From assembly GCF_902364355.1 (NCBI RefSeq), contig NZ_CABJDK010000011.1, forward strand, positions 6,083-70,082: a stretch of DNA of 64,000 bases, in the 5' to 3' direction. This DNA is from Collinsella aerofaciens. Its GTDB lineage: Bacteria > Actinomycetota > Coriobacteriia > Coriobacteriales > Coriobacteriaceae. The first letter of the stretch is position 1, and each line of letters begins with the position of its first letter. The translations under genes and the position numbers were made by a program. Positions 24,909 through 33,148 of this stretch are shown here, in pieces. The notes under the pieces are model-generated. The model did not search any database and was not told the origin of the DNA. It saw only the letters and a program-made list of their open reading frames with translations.

Positions 24909-26174
24909 ATGGAAAATGCAAAGTTAAAGAGCAGCAAGGTTTACGCATGGGTTCTCGTGATCGCGCTCGGCCTCATGTCTGCCGGTACGACCGGATCCTA
25001 TAGCGTAATCGCTGGCTCCTTCGTCGCGCCCGTGTGCGAGGAGTTCGGATTTGACTACTCCATCTTCTCGTATTACTTCACTGCAACGCTCATTGGTCTT
25101 GCAGCGGCTCTTCCGTTTGTCGGAAAACTCATCCCCAAGGTTGTTGGCAAGTTTTGGCTCCCCGTCGTTGAGCTTATTCTGCTCGCCGCTGGCGCAGGCA
25201 TGGCCTTCTACACCGAAGTCTGGATGTTCATCGCAGCTGGTGCTTTGATTGGCGTTTGCTTCGCCTTCACTACCGGCGTCGCCATGTCCGATGTTATTGA
25301 CCAGTGGTTCAAAAAATCTGGCGGCCTGGCAATTGGTCTCGCTTGGGCAGTGAACTCGATTTACATGCTCATCATGAGTCCCGTCATCACCTCTGTCATT
25401 GAGGCTGCTGGCTGGAGGACTGGTTATCTGGTGCTCGCTGGCGTCTCCGCCGTGCTCATTCTTCCCGCTTCCATCCTGATTATCCGCTATAAGCCCCAGG
25501 ACAAGGGCATGCTGCCCTATGGCTATGTCGAAGGCGAGACGGTCGCCGAGACCGAGGAGACGACCGAGGATAGTGCACGTGGCGTTAGCTACGCACGCGC
25601 TATTAAGTCGCCTGCATTCTTTTTCTGCATCGGCTTCCTCTGCCTCGTTCAGCTTACTTGCTGCATGAACCAGCTGTTCCCCACCTATGCCGCCGAGGTC
25701 GGCTTTAGCCCCATGGTGGGTGGCTTCATGGTTTCCGCCGCATCGCTGTTCGACCTGTTCCTCAACCCGATCGTCGGTACCACTTGCGATAAGTTTGGCA
25801 GCACCAAGGCCATTCTGAGCTGGCTCGCCGTCTCGATTCTCTCCTTTGTCATGCTCATGATGAGCAGCGGCAACTCGACGCTCAGCATTCTTGCTGCCGG
25901 TGTTAACGACGTCATGTACGTCATCGCCGGCACCGCTCTGACCGTTTTGGTGATGGACGTCTTTGGCTCCCGTGACTTTGGTCGCATCTTCGCGCTCATC
26001 TGCTCCGTGGGCTATATCGTCGGCGCCTTTGGCATGCCCGTCATGATGAAGGTATACGAGCTTGTCGGCTCCTTCCAGGGCGTTTTCATCTTCTGTATTG
26101 CATGCAACGTCATCATCGGTCTGTTCTTGCTGCTGGCAAAGAAGACTGGTAAGAGCCTCTCTTGGGACGAATAG
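24909..26174 (+). CDS. MFS transporter (OFA-like), paralogue 2
   Basis: 421 residues, ATG 24909 with AGGAG overlapping the previous stop. Twelve predicted helices; the central loop is acidic (GETVAETEETTED). It is closely similar to the carrier at 20187-21467 across all helices, so the two arose by duplication. Codon use here is more biased to C-ending codons than in paralogue 1, hinting at higher expression. It is the last gene of the deiminase/carbamoyltransferase unit and may exchange substrate for product. A terminator follows. Confidence 0.82.
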   Translation: MENAKLKSSKVYAWVLVIALGLMSAGTTGSYSVIAGSFVAPVCEEFGFDYSIFSYYFTATLIGLAAALPFVGKLIPKVVGKFWLPVVELILLAAGAGMAFYTEVWMFIAAGALIGVCFAFTTGVAMSDVIDQWFKKSGGLAIGLAWAVNSIYMLIMSPVITSVIEAAGWRTGYLVLAGVSAVLILPASILIIRYKPQDKGMLPYGYVEGETVAETEETTEDSARGVSYARAIKSPAFFFCIGFLCLVQLTCCMNQLFPTYAAEVGFSPMVGGFMVSAASLFDLFLNPIVGTTCDKFGSTKAILSWLAVSILSFVMLMMSSGNSTLSILAAGVNDVMYVIAGTALTVLVMDVFGSRDFGRIFALICSVGYIVGAFGMPVMMKVYELVGSFQGVFIFCIACNVIIGLFLLLAKKTGKSLSWDE

Positions 26175-26224
26175 TTCGATTCGTCTTAGTCATACGCTGT
26201 AGGAGTTAATCTGCAGCAGCTTTA

Positions 26225-26253
26225 GGGCATCGGCTAACGCCGGTGCCCTTTTT
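26225..26253 (+). terminator. Terminator of the deiminase cluster
   Basis: GGGCATCGGC and GCCGGTGCCC enclose a TAAC loop and are followed by TTTTTC. Confidence 0.85.
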
Positions 26254-26258
26254 CATGG

Positions 26259-26291
26259 AATGTGACAAAGGGACAGTCCCTTTGTCACATT
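26259..26291. repeat. Palindromic repeat family A, copy 2
   Basis: AATGTGACAAAGGGA-CAG-complement, a perfect palindrome directly after the terminator and just before the stop of the convergent gene. It differs from copy 1 only by G-to-T and the paired C-to-A change, so pairing is kept. Confidence 0.75.
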
Positions 26292-26297
26292 GGGCGC

Positions 26298-27431
26298 CTA
26301 GCTCGTTTTGCCCACCAACGTGATACGGATGCTTGGATGGGTGTACTCGTCAAATTCATCCTCGGGATCCGTGTCAAACGAATAGTACGTTTTGATGGGG
26401 TTGTCACTCGTCCTGATGGAGATTCTCTCGTAGAGCGAACCGTTCAAAAAAGCCTGCCTAAACTCTTCGGGGAGCTTTTGCGGTGCTAGGAGCTCGGGAC
26501 TCACGGTCTTGACGTCTACGGTTTGGACGACAGAGGAAAGTTCGTCCAAGTCGAGCTCGATGCGGGCGAGGTTGTCCTCAAGGCTCGCGTCGGGGTCGAT
26601 CTCTGCTATGTAACTCACTTCCTTGAGCGTTCCCTTGTTGTCGAAATCCAGGTACGTATAGGTCTTCTGGGTATCGGAGTCGCCGTCGTGAAGGTAGCCG
26701 CGGACGTGATAGCCGTAATCTTGATATCGCTCGTAAGGGTCATCGGCGGACACGTACTCGCATGCGGGTTCTAGCGTCTTGCGGGCGATGGCGATCTGCT
26801 CGGCCGCGGCCGCGGCGTTCTGTTGCATCTCGATGTTTCCCTGCGCCAGCTGCGGGATATAGGCACCGCACACGATTGCGAGGGGCAGTGCCACAAGCGC
26901 GACGATCCACTTTTTTGCACGGGGGATAGGCACGCCACAGGCCTCTGCCATGGCCTTTGCGTTGGCAAAGCTTTCGGCAAGCACGTCTGCCGCGGTGGCG
27001 ACGGCGCCTACGGCAGCGGCGACTTCTGCCGCGCCACCCAGGTTGCGCGCGGTCTCGTTGTCGCTGTTCTTGAGCAGGCGCGCGGCGGCCTGCGTGCCAA
27101 TAACGCCCGCGATTTGTGCCGAGCGGTCTTTCTCGGACTGCTCGACGGCGAGTCGGCGCTGCATTTCTTTCCACTGCTTGCCGCGCATGCCAAAGCGCGG
27201 CGCGAGCGCGCAATAGCAGAAGATGATGAGCTCGATGGCGGTGAGCGCCAGGGCGGCCATCATGCCCGTCTCCTGGAAGCCTTCGTGATGGAAGACGATG
27301 TCGTCAATCATTTCGAAGGGAATGATCGAAAATGGCAGCACGAACGCCATGACAAGCGCCGCACCGGCAACTTTGGGGCAGATGCAGTATCGCTGGATGC
27401 GCTTGCGTTCTTGTTCGGTGAGCTGCTGCAT
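26298..27431 (-). CDS. Uncharacterised membrane protein
   Basis: 377 residues from ATG 27431 (GAGG 5 bases upstream). Two membrane helices near residues 20-42 and 52-75, a helical Ala-rich stretch (AARLLKNSDNETARNLGGAAEVAAAVGAVATAADVLAES, cut here by a helix break), a third membrane helix about 173-193 (WIVALVALPLAIVCGAYIP), then a soluble C-terminal domain rich in Asp and Tyr (YTYLDFDNKGTLKEV, SFDTDPEDEFDEY). The C-terminal part probably lies outside the membrane. I do not recognise the family. It is flanked on both sides by family A palindromes, which suggests it may be an acquired module. Confidence 0.65.
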   Translation of the reverse strand: MQQLTEQERKRIQRYCICPKVAGAALVMAFVLPFSIIPFEMIDDIVFHHEGFQETGMMAALALTAIELIIFCYCALAPRFGMRGKQWKEMQRRLAVEQSEKDRSAQIAGVIGTQAAARLLKNSDNETARNLGGAAEVAAAVGAVATAADVLAESFANAKAMAEACGVPIPRAKKWIVALVALPLAIVCGAYIPQLAQGNIEMQQNAAAAAEQIAIARKTLEPACEYVSADDPYERYQDYGYHVRGYLHDGDSDTQKTYTYLDFDNKGTLKEVSYIAEIDPDASLEDNLARIELDLDELSSVVQTVDVKTVSPELLAPQKLPEEFRQAFLNGSLYERISIRTSDNPIKTYYSFDTDPEDEFDEYTHPSIRITLVGKTS

Positions 27432-27630
27432 GGGGTCCTCGACTCTCATCGTTTTTCGGGGGCGATGCGCACACGCTCTTGAGTATAAATGAGTAGAGGG
27501 TGTGCGCTGTTCAGACATAGTGATCAACAGCGCGTTATTGGCAATCGTTGCGCAGCGACTGCTGGAGGGGTAGTTAACGCCAAGTAACCGCCTCCGCCTT
27601 GTGGGTGGCCTCAAGGACAAGGCATAATGC

Positions 27631-27662
27631 ATGTGACAAAGGGACTGTCTCTTTGTCACATT
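27631..27662. repeat. Palindromic repeat family A, copy 3
   Basis: CATGTGACAAAGGGACTGTCTCTTTGTCACATTG, a slightly degraded version of the same palindrome, ending 13 bases before the dihydrouridine synthase gene. Confidence 0.65.
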
Positions 27663-27675
27663 GATGTGAAAGTGG

Positions 27676-28635
27676 ATGTCGATGATTCTATCGCTGGCCC
27701 CTATGGAGGGGATTACCGGACATGTGTTCCGCCGCGTGCATGCGGAGTGCTTTGGTGCGCTCGACTGCTACTACACGCCGTTTTTGCCGCCGCCGCGGGT
27801 GGGAAACCGCTTTGGGGGCAAGGCGTTTAAGGAGATCGATCCTGCCAACAACCAGGGGCTCAATGTAGTGCCTCAGCTGATGTCAAAGAACGCGGACGAG
27901 TTTGTGTGGGCGGCGCAAGTGCTCGCCGACATGGGCTACCGCGAGGTCAATCTCAACCTTGGCTGCCCCTCGGGTACGGTTGTCGCCAAGGGCAAGGGAT
28001 CGGGCTTTTTGCGCAACTTGGACGAGCTCGAGGCGTTCTTGAGCGATGTGTGCGAACACTCGCCGTTGCCGGTGTCGGTAAAAACCAGGCTGGGGCTGGA
28101 GAGCGACGACGAATACGAGCGCGTGCTCAACCTGTACTGTCGCATGCCGCTGGCAGAACTGATCGTGCATCCGCGCGTACAAAAGGACCGCTATACGGGC
28201 TCGCCGCGCAAGGAGTTCTATGGCGAGACGCTGGAGCGTGCGCCGTTTCCGGTCGCCTACAACGGCGACATTTTTGATCTTGAGGATATGGATTCGCTGG
28301 TGGAGGCCTATCCCGGGACACGCCATGTGATGCTGGGGCGTGGCTTGCTCGCGAATCCCGCGCTCGCTCGTATGGTCAAGGGCGGCCCTGCTGCAACGGC
28401 TGCTGAGCTGCAGCGCTTCCACGACACGCTGTTTGCGGCCTATGCGGACGAGATCGGCGGTAACGCGGTTTTTCGCATGAAGGAGTGGTGGTTCTACGCC
28501 AAGTGCGCTTTCGCCGATCCTGCTACTGTTCACAAGCTCGTACGCAAGACCAAAAAGGTCGACGAATACCGCGCTGCCGTCGATCGCGTCTTTCGCGAGC
28601 AGCCACTTGCGCCTATAGCCCGCTTTCACGGCTAG
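27676..28635 (+). CDS. tRNA-dihydrouridine synthase family protein
   Basis: 319-residue FMN enzyme that reduces uridine in tRNA. It shows the TIM-barrel N-terminus APMEGITGHVFRR, the catalytic cysteine in VNLNLGCPSGTVVAKGKGSGFL (broken after the GxG), SVKTRLG, the LIVHPRVQKDRYTG histidine motif, VAYNGDIF and the MLGRGLLANP phosphate-binding segment. Length is usual for the family. The ribosome site is weak and a second ATG follows at 27682. It stands alone between family A and family B palindromes. Which tRNA position it modifies cannot be told from sequence. Confidence 0.88.
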   Translation: MSMILSLAPMEGITGHVFRRVHAECFGALDCYYTPFLPPPRVGNRFGGKAFKEIDPANNQGLNVVPQLMSKNADEFVWAAQVLADMGYREVNLNLGCPSGTVVAKGKGSGFLRNLDELEAFLSDVCEHSPLPVSVKTRLGLESDDEYERVLNLYCRMPLAELIVHPRVQKDRYTGSPRKEFYGETLERAPFPVAYNGDIFDLEDMDSLVEAYPGTRHVMLGRGLLANPALARMVKGGPAATAAELQRFHDTLFAAYADEIGGNAVFRMKEWWFYAKCAFADPATVHKLVRKTKKVDEYRAAVDRVFREQPLAPIARFHG

Positions 28636-28694
28636 TTGATCGTTGGGGACGTTCTTTAAAGACTAGTCATTTAAGAACGTCCCCAACGACTAGC
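28631..28694. repeat. Palindromic repeat family B, copy 1
   Basis: CGTTGGGGACGTTCTT at 28641-28656 is inverted at 28673-28688, with GCTAGT/ACTAGC outer arms and a loop containing GACTAGTC. It lies just after the dihydrouridine synthase stop and may also terminate transcription. Related copies lie at 38831-38955 and flanking the insertion sequence near 52532. Confidence 0.7.
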
Positions 28695-28705
28695 CGCAAA
28701 AAGCT

Positions 28706-28758
28706 GTACGCCAGCATCCAAAGATGTCGAAAAATGTCGACTTTGGATGCTGACGTAC
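28706..28758. repeat. Long intergenic hairpin with internal direct repeat
   Basis: GTACG-C-CAGCATCCAAAG pairs with CTTTGGATGCTG-A-CGTAC around a 17-base loop that carries ATGTCGA twice. The stem is 17 bp with one mismatch. It is unlike families A and B. Confidence 0.65.
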
Positions 28759-28804
28759 ATGTTTGGGTCGTATGGGTTGGGGCGAGTCGGTCGCAACGCG
28801 AGTG

Positions 28805-29050
28805 TTAGAGCAGGTTCTTCTGTGCCCACGCGATGATGTCGTTCGATTCGTAGAGCGGTTCTCCGTCGATGAACAGGCAGGGAACCTGGCGTTTTCCGCC
28901 GACGGCGATGAGCGTCTGCTCGGCATCGGAATCGGTCGAGATATTACGCTCGGGGATGGTCACGCCGTTATCGGCCAGGAAGCGCTTGACCTTTATGCAA
29001 TACGGGCAGCCGGTCATAACGTAGAGCGCGAGTTCGTGATCAGTAGCCAT
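28805..29050 (-). CDS. Glutaredoxin
   Basis: 81 residues from ATG 29050 (GGAG upstream). Thioredoxin fold with the dithiol CPYC site (VMTGCPYCIKVKRFL), the cis-proline segment QVPCLFIDG and the C-terminal GxxL-type helix reading ESNDIIAWAQ. It reduces disulfides or glutathione-like mixed disulfides in the cytoplasm. Actinobacteria often use mycothiol, so the reductant here is uncertain. A Cys beside the cis-Pro (VPC) is a small oddity. Downstream of, and on the same strand as, the XRE regulator gene. Confidence 0.86.
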   Translation of the reverse strand: MATDHELALYVMTGCPYCIKVKRFLADNGVTIPERNISTDSDAEQTLIAVGGKRQVPCLFIDGEPLYESNDIIAWAQKNLL

Positions 29051-29101
29051 AGGTCTCCAATCGGTTGAGGTTTCGATTGAAATACCCAAAGCCGCCGCGG
29101 T

Positions 29102-29929
29102 CTATGCACGCGTCAACGACGACTCGATTGCCTGTACCAGAAACGCCGTGGCTCCGGTGCCGCAGGGGTTGTCGTAGTAGTCAACAAAGCGCTGGTCGGC
29201 AAGATAACCATTGGCGAGGCCCAGGTATGCTTCGTCCTGGGGCTCGTGTCCCCAGTTAAGGCCAATCCATCGGCGGTGCATTGCGACAAGCTTGCGGGCT
29301 TCGTTACTCTTTGGATCGCCGTCGCCCATGGCAATCGAGAGCTGGCCCAGAATAGCGCGTTCAAGTTCCTTCATGTCGTTCCATGTCTCGGGATCCATAT
29401 CCAGCAGTGCTTCGTTTGCGGCGTCGATCGCCTCGTCGCCATAGCGCGCTCGCGCCTCGGCACCGTAGCGCTCCTCGTTTTCGTGCACGGAGCGCCAGCG
29501 TTCCAGTTGCGGCAGGACGGCGCCCATGAGCGAGACGGCTTCGTCGAGCGACATGCCGGTGTTTTGCGCCAGCCGCGGGGCACAGTCTTCGATCATTGCC
29601 TCCATGGTGGTGTCGTAGGTGTACTTGCCGTGGTCGTAGCACCACTTGCAGTAATGGTCGGTCGTGGCGCCCGCAGCATCGGTGCCGCAGTCGTCGGGCG
29701 TGAGTATCATGCCGCAGCTCTGGCAATAGTGCTCGGGCATTTCGAGCAGATGAGACAGCGGCTTGCCGGTCACGGCGGCGATGAGCTTCATCATGTCGAT
29801 GCCCGGTGTGACCTCGCCACGCTCCCAACGGCTGACGGCTTGGCGTGTGACGAAGAGCTTGGCGGCGAGCTGCTCTTGGGTAAGGTGATGGGCGCGACGG
29901 ACGGCGATGAGCTTTTCTGCAAAGGCCAT
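29102..29929 (-). CDS. XRE-family regulator with zinc ribbon and TipAS-like domain
   Basis: 275 residues. Residues 1-60 are an HTH_3 domain (LTQEQLAAKLFVTRQAVSRWERG). Residues about 68-105 are a zinc ribbon with CQSC and CKWC pairs plus His (HYCQSCGMIL, DHYCKWCYDHGKYT). From about 110 on is a helical domain matching the TipAS ligand-binding fold (ARYGDEAIDAANEA, KLVAMHRRWIGL, NPCGTGATAFLVQAI). TipAS domains usually follow MerR-type DNA-binding domains and bind thiopeptide or other drugs; here the reader domain is XRE. Possible drug or metal sensor; the target is unknown. Confidence 0.8.
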   Translation of the reverse strand: MAFAEKLIAVRRAHHLTQEQLAAKLFVTRQAVSRWERGEVTPGIDMMKLIAAVTGKPLSHLLEMPEHYCQSCGMILTPDDCGTDAAGATTDHYCKWCYDHGKYTYDTTMEAMIEDCAPRLAQNTGMSLDEAVSLMGAVLPQLERWRSVHENEERYGAEARARYGDEAIDAANEALLDMDPETWNDMKELERAILGQLSIAMGDGDPKSNEARKLVAMHRRWIGLNWGHEPQDEAYLGLANGYLADQRFVDYYDNPCGTGATAFLVQAIESSLTRA

Positions 29930-30057
29930 AGCGGCTCCTTTCTGCTGCTTGATGGCTTAAGCATACGCGGCAGCAGGTGCCTTTCCAAGCAACCGTTGGT
30001 TGCACGACGGGGGACCGCGGCGAAGAATTGCGCGCAACGCCTCACATCTCCATGCCG

Positions 30058-30063
30058 TACAAT
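30058..30063 (+). promoter_or_regulatory. Probable -10 box of a near-leaderless transcript (trmO)
   Basis: TACAAT ends 7 bases before the ATG at 30071, and no Shine-Dalgarno sequence is present. If used, transcription would start at or next to the A of the ATG. Confidence 0.4.
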
Positions 30064-30070
30064 GACCGGT

Positions 30071-30808
30071 ATGGAACCTATCGCACACATACATACCGAC
30101 CTGCCGCAGAAGTTCGGCATTCCGCGCAACAGCTTTTTGGCGCCCCATCTGCAGGGGCGCATCGTCTTTGAGCCGGAATTTGCCTCCAACGCAGCAGTTG
30201 AGGGTCTGGATTCCTTCTCTCACCTATGGCTGCTGTGGCGTTTTGAAAACGGCACGCCCGGCGGCACGGCTAAGGACATAGCTGCCGATGCCAAGTCGCA
30301 GGACAGGTCCGGCACCAACGCAAAATGGTCGAAAACCGTGCGCCCGCCGCGTCTGGGCGGAGCCGAGCGCGTGGGTGTATTTGCCACACGCAGTCCGTTT
30401 CGCCCTAATCCCATCGGTCTTACCTGTGTCAAGCTCGATCGTGTCGAGCTCACCGATGATGGCCCGATCATCCATGTGCTGGGGGCCGATCTGCGCGACG
30501 GCACGCCCATCTACGACATTAAGCCCTACATTCCGTTTGCGGATTGCCATCCAGATGCGACCGGCGGCTGGATTGAGGATGCTCCGTGGCAAGAGCTCGA
30601 TATCGAGTTCCCGCAAGCGCTGCAGGATATGATTCCGCCCGCAAAGCTCCCCGGCTTGATAGAGGTCCTTCGCCAAGATCCGCGCCGCGCGGGTAGCAAA
30701 CACGAGCCAAACCGCGTCTACCATCTGGCTTACGCTGGGCTCGACATATCCTTTACGGTTGATGGAACCAGGTTGGCGGTAATCGCCGTCAACGACGCGC
30801 GGGACTAG
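30071..30808 (+). CDS. trmO: tRNA (N6-threonylcarbamoyladenosine37-N6)-methyltransferase TrmO
   Basis: 245 residues, UPF0066/TsaA fold. Motifs include IGxxxxxF-like start (FGIPRN), LDSFSHLWLLW, the signature GVFATRSPFRPNPIGLTCVKL (split here by the family glycine) and a DIKPYIPFADC stretch. It uses S-adenosylmethionine to methylate t6A at position 37 of threonine tRNA. The C-terminal part after residue 170 is longer than a minimal domain and typical of bacterial TrmO. Transcribed divergently from the XRE regulator. An earlier in-frame start would overlap that gene, so ATG 30071 was chosen. Confidence 0.86.
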   Translation: MEPIAHIHTDLPQKFGIPRNSFLAPHLQGRIVFEPEFASNAAVEGLDSFSHLWLLWRFENGTPGGTAKDIAADAKSQDRSGTNAKWSKTVRPPRLGGAERVGVFATRSPFRPNPIGLTCVKLDRVELTDDGPIIHVLGADLRDGTPIYDIKPYIPFADCHPDATGGWIEDAPWQELDIEFPQALQDMIPPAKLPGLIEVLRQDPRRAGSKHEPNRVYHLAYAGLDISFTVDGTRLAVIAVNDARD

Positions 30809-30921
30809 CCGGCCATTCGCCGGCGCCCGCCAAATTCAACGCCAAACCCTCATGACAAAATCGCCCACGCTGGTGGACAATAACGCCTACCAAAACAATC
30901 CGCTTTGCACGGGAGCTCAGC

Positions 30922-32136
30922 ATGAAATACGACTTTACTTCGCTTATCGACCGCCACGGCATGGACGCCATCGCCGTTGACTCCTGGGGTGAAATCCCCG
31001 GCATGGCTCCGAACGCGCCCGACGAGGGCTTCGACCGCATCCCCATGTGGGTGGCGGACATGAACTTTGCCACGGTGCCCACGGTCCAGGAGCACATCAT
31101 TCAGCGCGCCCAGCATCCCATGTTTGGCTATTTCGATCCTCGCCCCGAGTACTTCGACCGCATCATCGAATGGCAGAGCCGCCGTAATGGCGTTAAGGGC
31201 CTGCTCCCGGAGCATATCGGCTACGAGAACGGCGTGCTGGGCGGCGTCGTGTCGACCCTGCGCGCGTATGTCCAGCCGGGCGATGCGGTGCTGGTCCACA
31301 GCCCGACCTACATCGGCTTTACCAAGTCCATCGAAGCCGCGGGCTATCGCATTGTCCACAGCCCGCTTAAGCTCGACGACCAGGGCGTGTGGCGTATGGA
31401 CTTTGAGGACATGGAGCGCAAGCTCGCCCAAAACCACATCCATGCTGCGGTGTTCTGCTCGCCGCACAATCCCTGCGGCCGCGTATGGGAGCGCGACGAG
31501 ATCGAACGTGCCATGGACATCTATCGCCAGCACGATTGTGTGGTGATCTCGGATGAGATTTGGTCCGATATCATCCTGCCGGGCCACAAGCATATCCCGA
31601 CGCAGTCGGTGAGCGAGGATGCCCGCATGCGCACGGTCGCCCTCTATGCGCCGAGCAAGACGTTTAACCTGGCGGGCCTGGTCGGCAGCTACCACATCAT
31701 CTATAACGAGACGCTGCGCGATCGCGTGTGCGCCGTGTCCAATAAGACCCACTACAACGAGATGAATGTCCTTTCGATGCACGCGCTTATCGGCGCCTAC
31801 CAGCCGCAGGGCTACGAGTGGCTCGATGAGCTTAACGAGGTCATCGAGGGCAACATTGACTACTTCTGCGATTACGTGGACGAGCATTTTGAGGGCGTGT
31901 CCTATTCGCGCCCGCAGGGCACCTATATGGTGTTCCTGGATTGCACGGAGTGGTGCCGCGAGCATGGCCGCGATATTCAGTGGCTGCTCGATGAGGGCGC
32001 GCGTGTGGGCGTGGGCTATCAGGACGGCCGTCCGTTCCACGGACCCTGCCACATTCGCGTGAATCTGGCACTGCCGCTTTCGCGTGTAAGGGAGGCGTGC
32101 GAGCGCTTGGACCGCTACGTTTTTAATGCACAGTAA
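30922..32136 (+). CDS. PatB/MalY-type PLP-dependent C-S lyase (cystathionine beta-lyase-like)
   Basis: 404-residue fold-type I enzyme. MalY/PatB hallmarks are WVADMNF near residue 40, the cofactor aspartate in VISDEIWSDI, and the Schiff-base lysine in APSKTFNLAGL. SPHNPCGRV is the aspartate/asparagine cofactor motif. The likely activity is beta-elimination of cystathionine or cysteine conjugates to pyruvate, ammonia and a thiol; aminotransferase activity is an alternative. Monocistronic, with GGGAGCTC before the ATG and a hairpin after the stop. Confidence 0.86.
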   Translation: MKYDFTSLIDRHGMDAIAVDSWGEIPGMAPNAPDEGFDRIPMWVADMNFATVPTVQEHIIQRAQHPMFGYFDPRPEYFDRIIEWQSRRNGVKGLLPEHIGYENGVLGGVVSTLRAYVQPGDAVLVHSPTYIGFTKSIEAAGYRIVHSPLKLDDQGVWRMDFEDMERKLAQNHIHAAVFCSPHNPCGRVWERDEIERAMDIYRQHDCVVISDEIWSDIILPGHKHIPTQSVSEDARMRTVALYAPSKTFNLAGLVGSYHIIYNETLRDRVCAVSNKTHYNEMNVLSMHALIGAYQPQGYEWLDELNEVIEGNIDYFCDYVDEHFEGVSYSRPQGTYMVFLDCTEWCREHGRDIQWLLDEGARVGVGYQDGRPFHGPCHIRVNLALPLSRVREACERLDRYVFNAQ

Positions 32137-32147
32137 GTGAGCGCTGC

Positions 32148-32190
32148 ATGCGGGGCCGTCTGCCAGATTGGCTGGAAGGCCCCGTATGGT
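32148..32190 (+). terminator. Terminator-like hairpin after the C-S lyase gene
   Basis: CGGGGCC and GGCCCCG arms with an inner TGCCA/GGCTG pairing. The T tract is poor, so confidence is moderate. Confidence 0.5.
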
Positions 32191-32278
32191 AAAGCATCTG
32201 TAACCATTGAGCGCACGCGCGGTTTTGTCTGCTAATATCTTTGCCCTTGAGTCTGTAAACAGGATTGTCTGGAGCTCG

Positions 32279-33148
32279 ATGAAAAGACCTCGTCGCTCGG
32301 CCGCCATATCGTTGTTTGTTGCGCTTGCAGTGGTGAGCGCCTTTGTCGTGGCGATAGCTGGCTGTTCCGAGTCGAATGACGGGGCCGCGGCGTCTGCATC
32401 AGAAGGCGCGGCCGCCTCGCAGGTCAAAGATGACGGCCTTAAGACGCTCAACGTCGGTAGCGATCTCTATCCGCCGTTTGTGTATAGCGACGAGTACGGC
32501 AATATCGTCGGCCTGGATGTCGAGATTTTGACCGAGGCTTTGGCCCGCATTGGCTACAAGCCAAAATACCAGCTGATCGACTGGGAAAAGAAGAAAGAGC
32601 TGCTGGCAAGCGGCGAGCTCGACTGCGTCATGGGCAGCTTTACTATGACGGGCCGCGAAAACGAGTATCGTTGGGCCGGACCGTACCTTGCAAGCCGACA
32701 GGTGGTTGCTGTCGATCCCGAAAGCGATATCTACACGCTTGCCGATCTTGAGGGTAGGGTCGTGGCGGTCCAGTCCACCACCAAGCCCGAATCGATTCTG
32801 CTCAATCGTACCAATGAAAACGTTCCGCAGATCAAGGAGCTCTACAGCTTTTCGGACCGCTCGTACTTGAACCCGGCGCTTGTTGAGGGCCTGGTCGACG
32901 CCATCGCCGCACACGAGTCCTCGCTGCTCACCTACGAAAAAGACTATGGCGTGACGTATCGCATTTTGTCTGAGCCGCTGCTAGAGGTTGGTTTGGGCAC
33001 CGCCTTCGATATCAATGACACGCGCGGCATCGACGTTAAGCTCACCCATGCCTACCAAGAAATGCTTGCCGATGGCACCATGGAGCGCCTGGTGTCAAAG
33101 TATTTTGATGACCCTTCGCCCTTTTTGAATATGGAGGGCCTGTCGTGA
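32279..33148 (+). CDS. Family-3 solute-binding lipoprotein, partner of the hybrid kinase
   Basis: 289 residues from ATG 32279 (GGAG 4 bases upstream). Signal with lipobox IAGC-S, then a low-complexity linker and an SBP_bac_3 domain (LNVGSDLYPPFVYSDEYG, GLDVEILTEALARIGY, then DLEGRVVAVQSTTKPE). Such domains bind amino acids or similar small polar molecules. There is no permease or ATPase next to it; instead its stop overlaps the GTG start of a membrane hybrid kinase by 4 bases. Most likely it presents a ligand to that kinase rather than to a transporter. Confidence 0.86.
   Translation: MKRPRRSAAISLFVALAVVSAFVVAIAGCSESNDGAAASASEGAAASQVKDDGLKTLNVGSDLYPPFVYSDEYGNIVGLDVEILTEALARIGYKPKYQLIDWEKKKELLASGELDCVMGSFTMTGRENEYRWAGPYLASRQVVAVDPESDIYTLADLEGRVVAVQSTTKPESILLNRTNENVPQIKELYSFSDRSYLNPALVEGLVDAIAAHESSLLTYEKDYGVTYRILSEPLLEVGLGTAFDINDTRGIDVKLTHAYQEMLADGTMERLVSKYFDDPSPFLNMEGLS

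Noticed and set aside
30850..32451. 533-codon minus-strand frame over the C-S lyase gene
   Set aside because: Antisense shadow; the plus strand has clear PLP-enzyme motifs.
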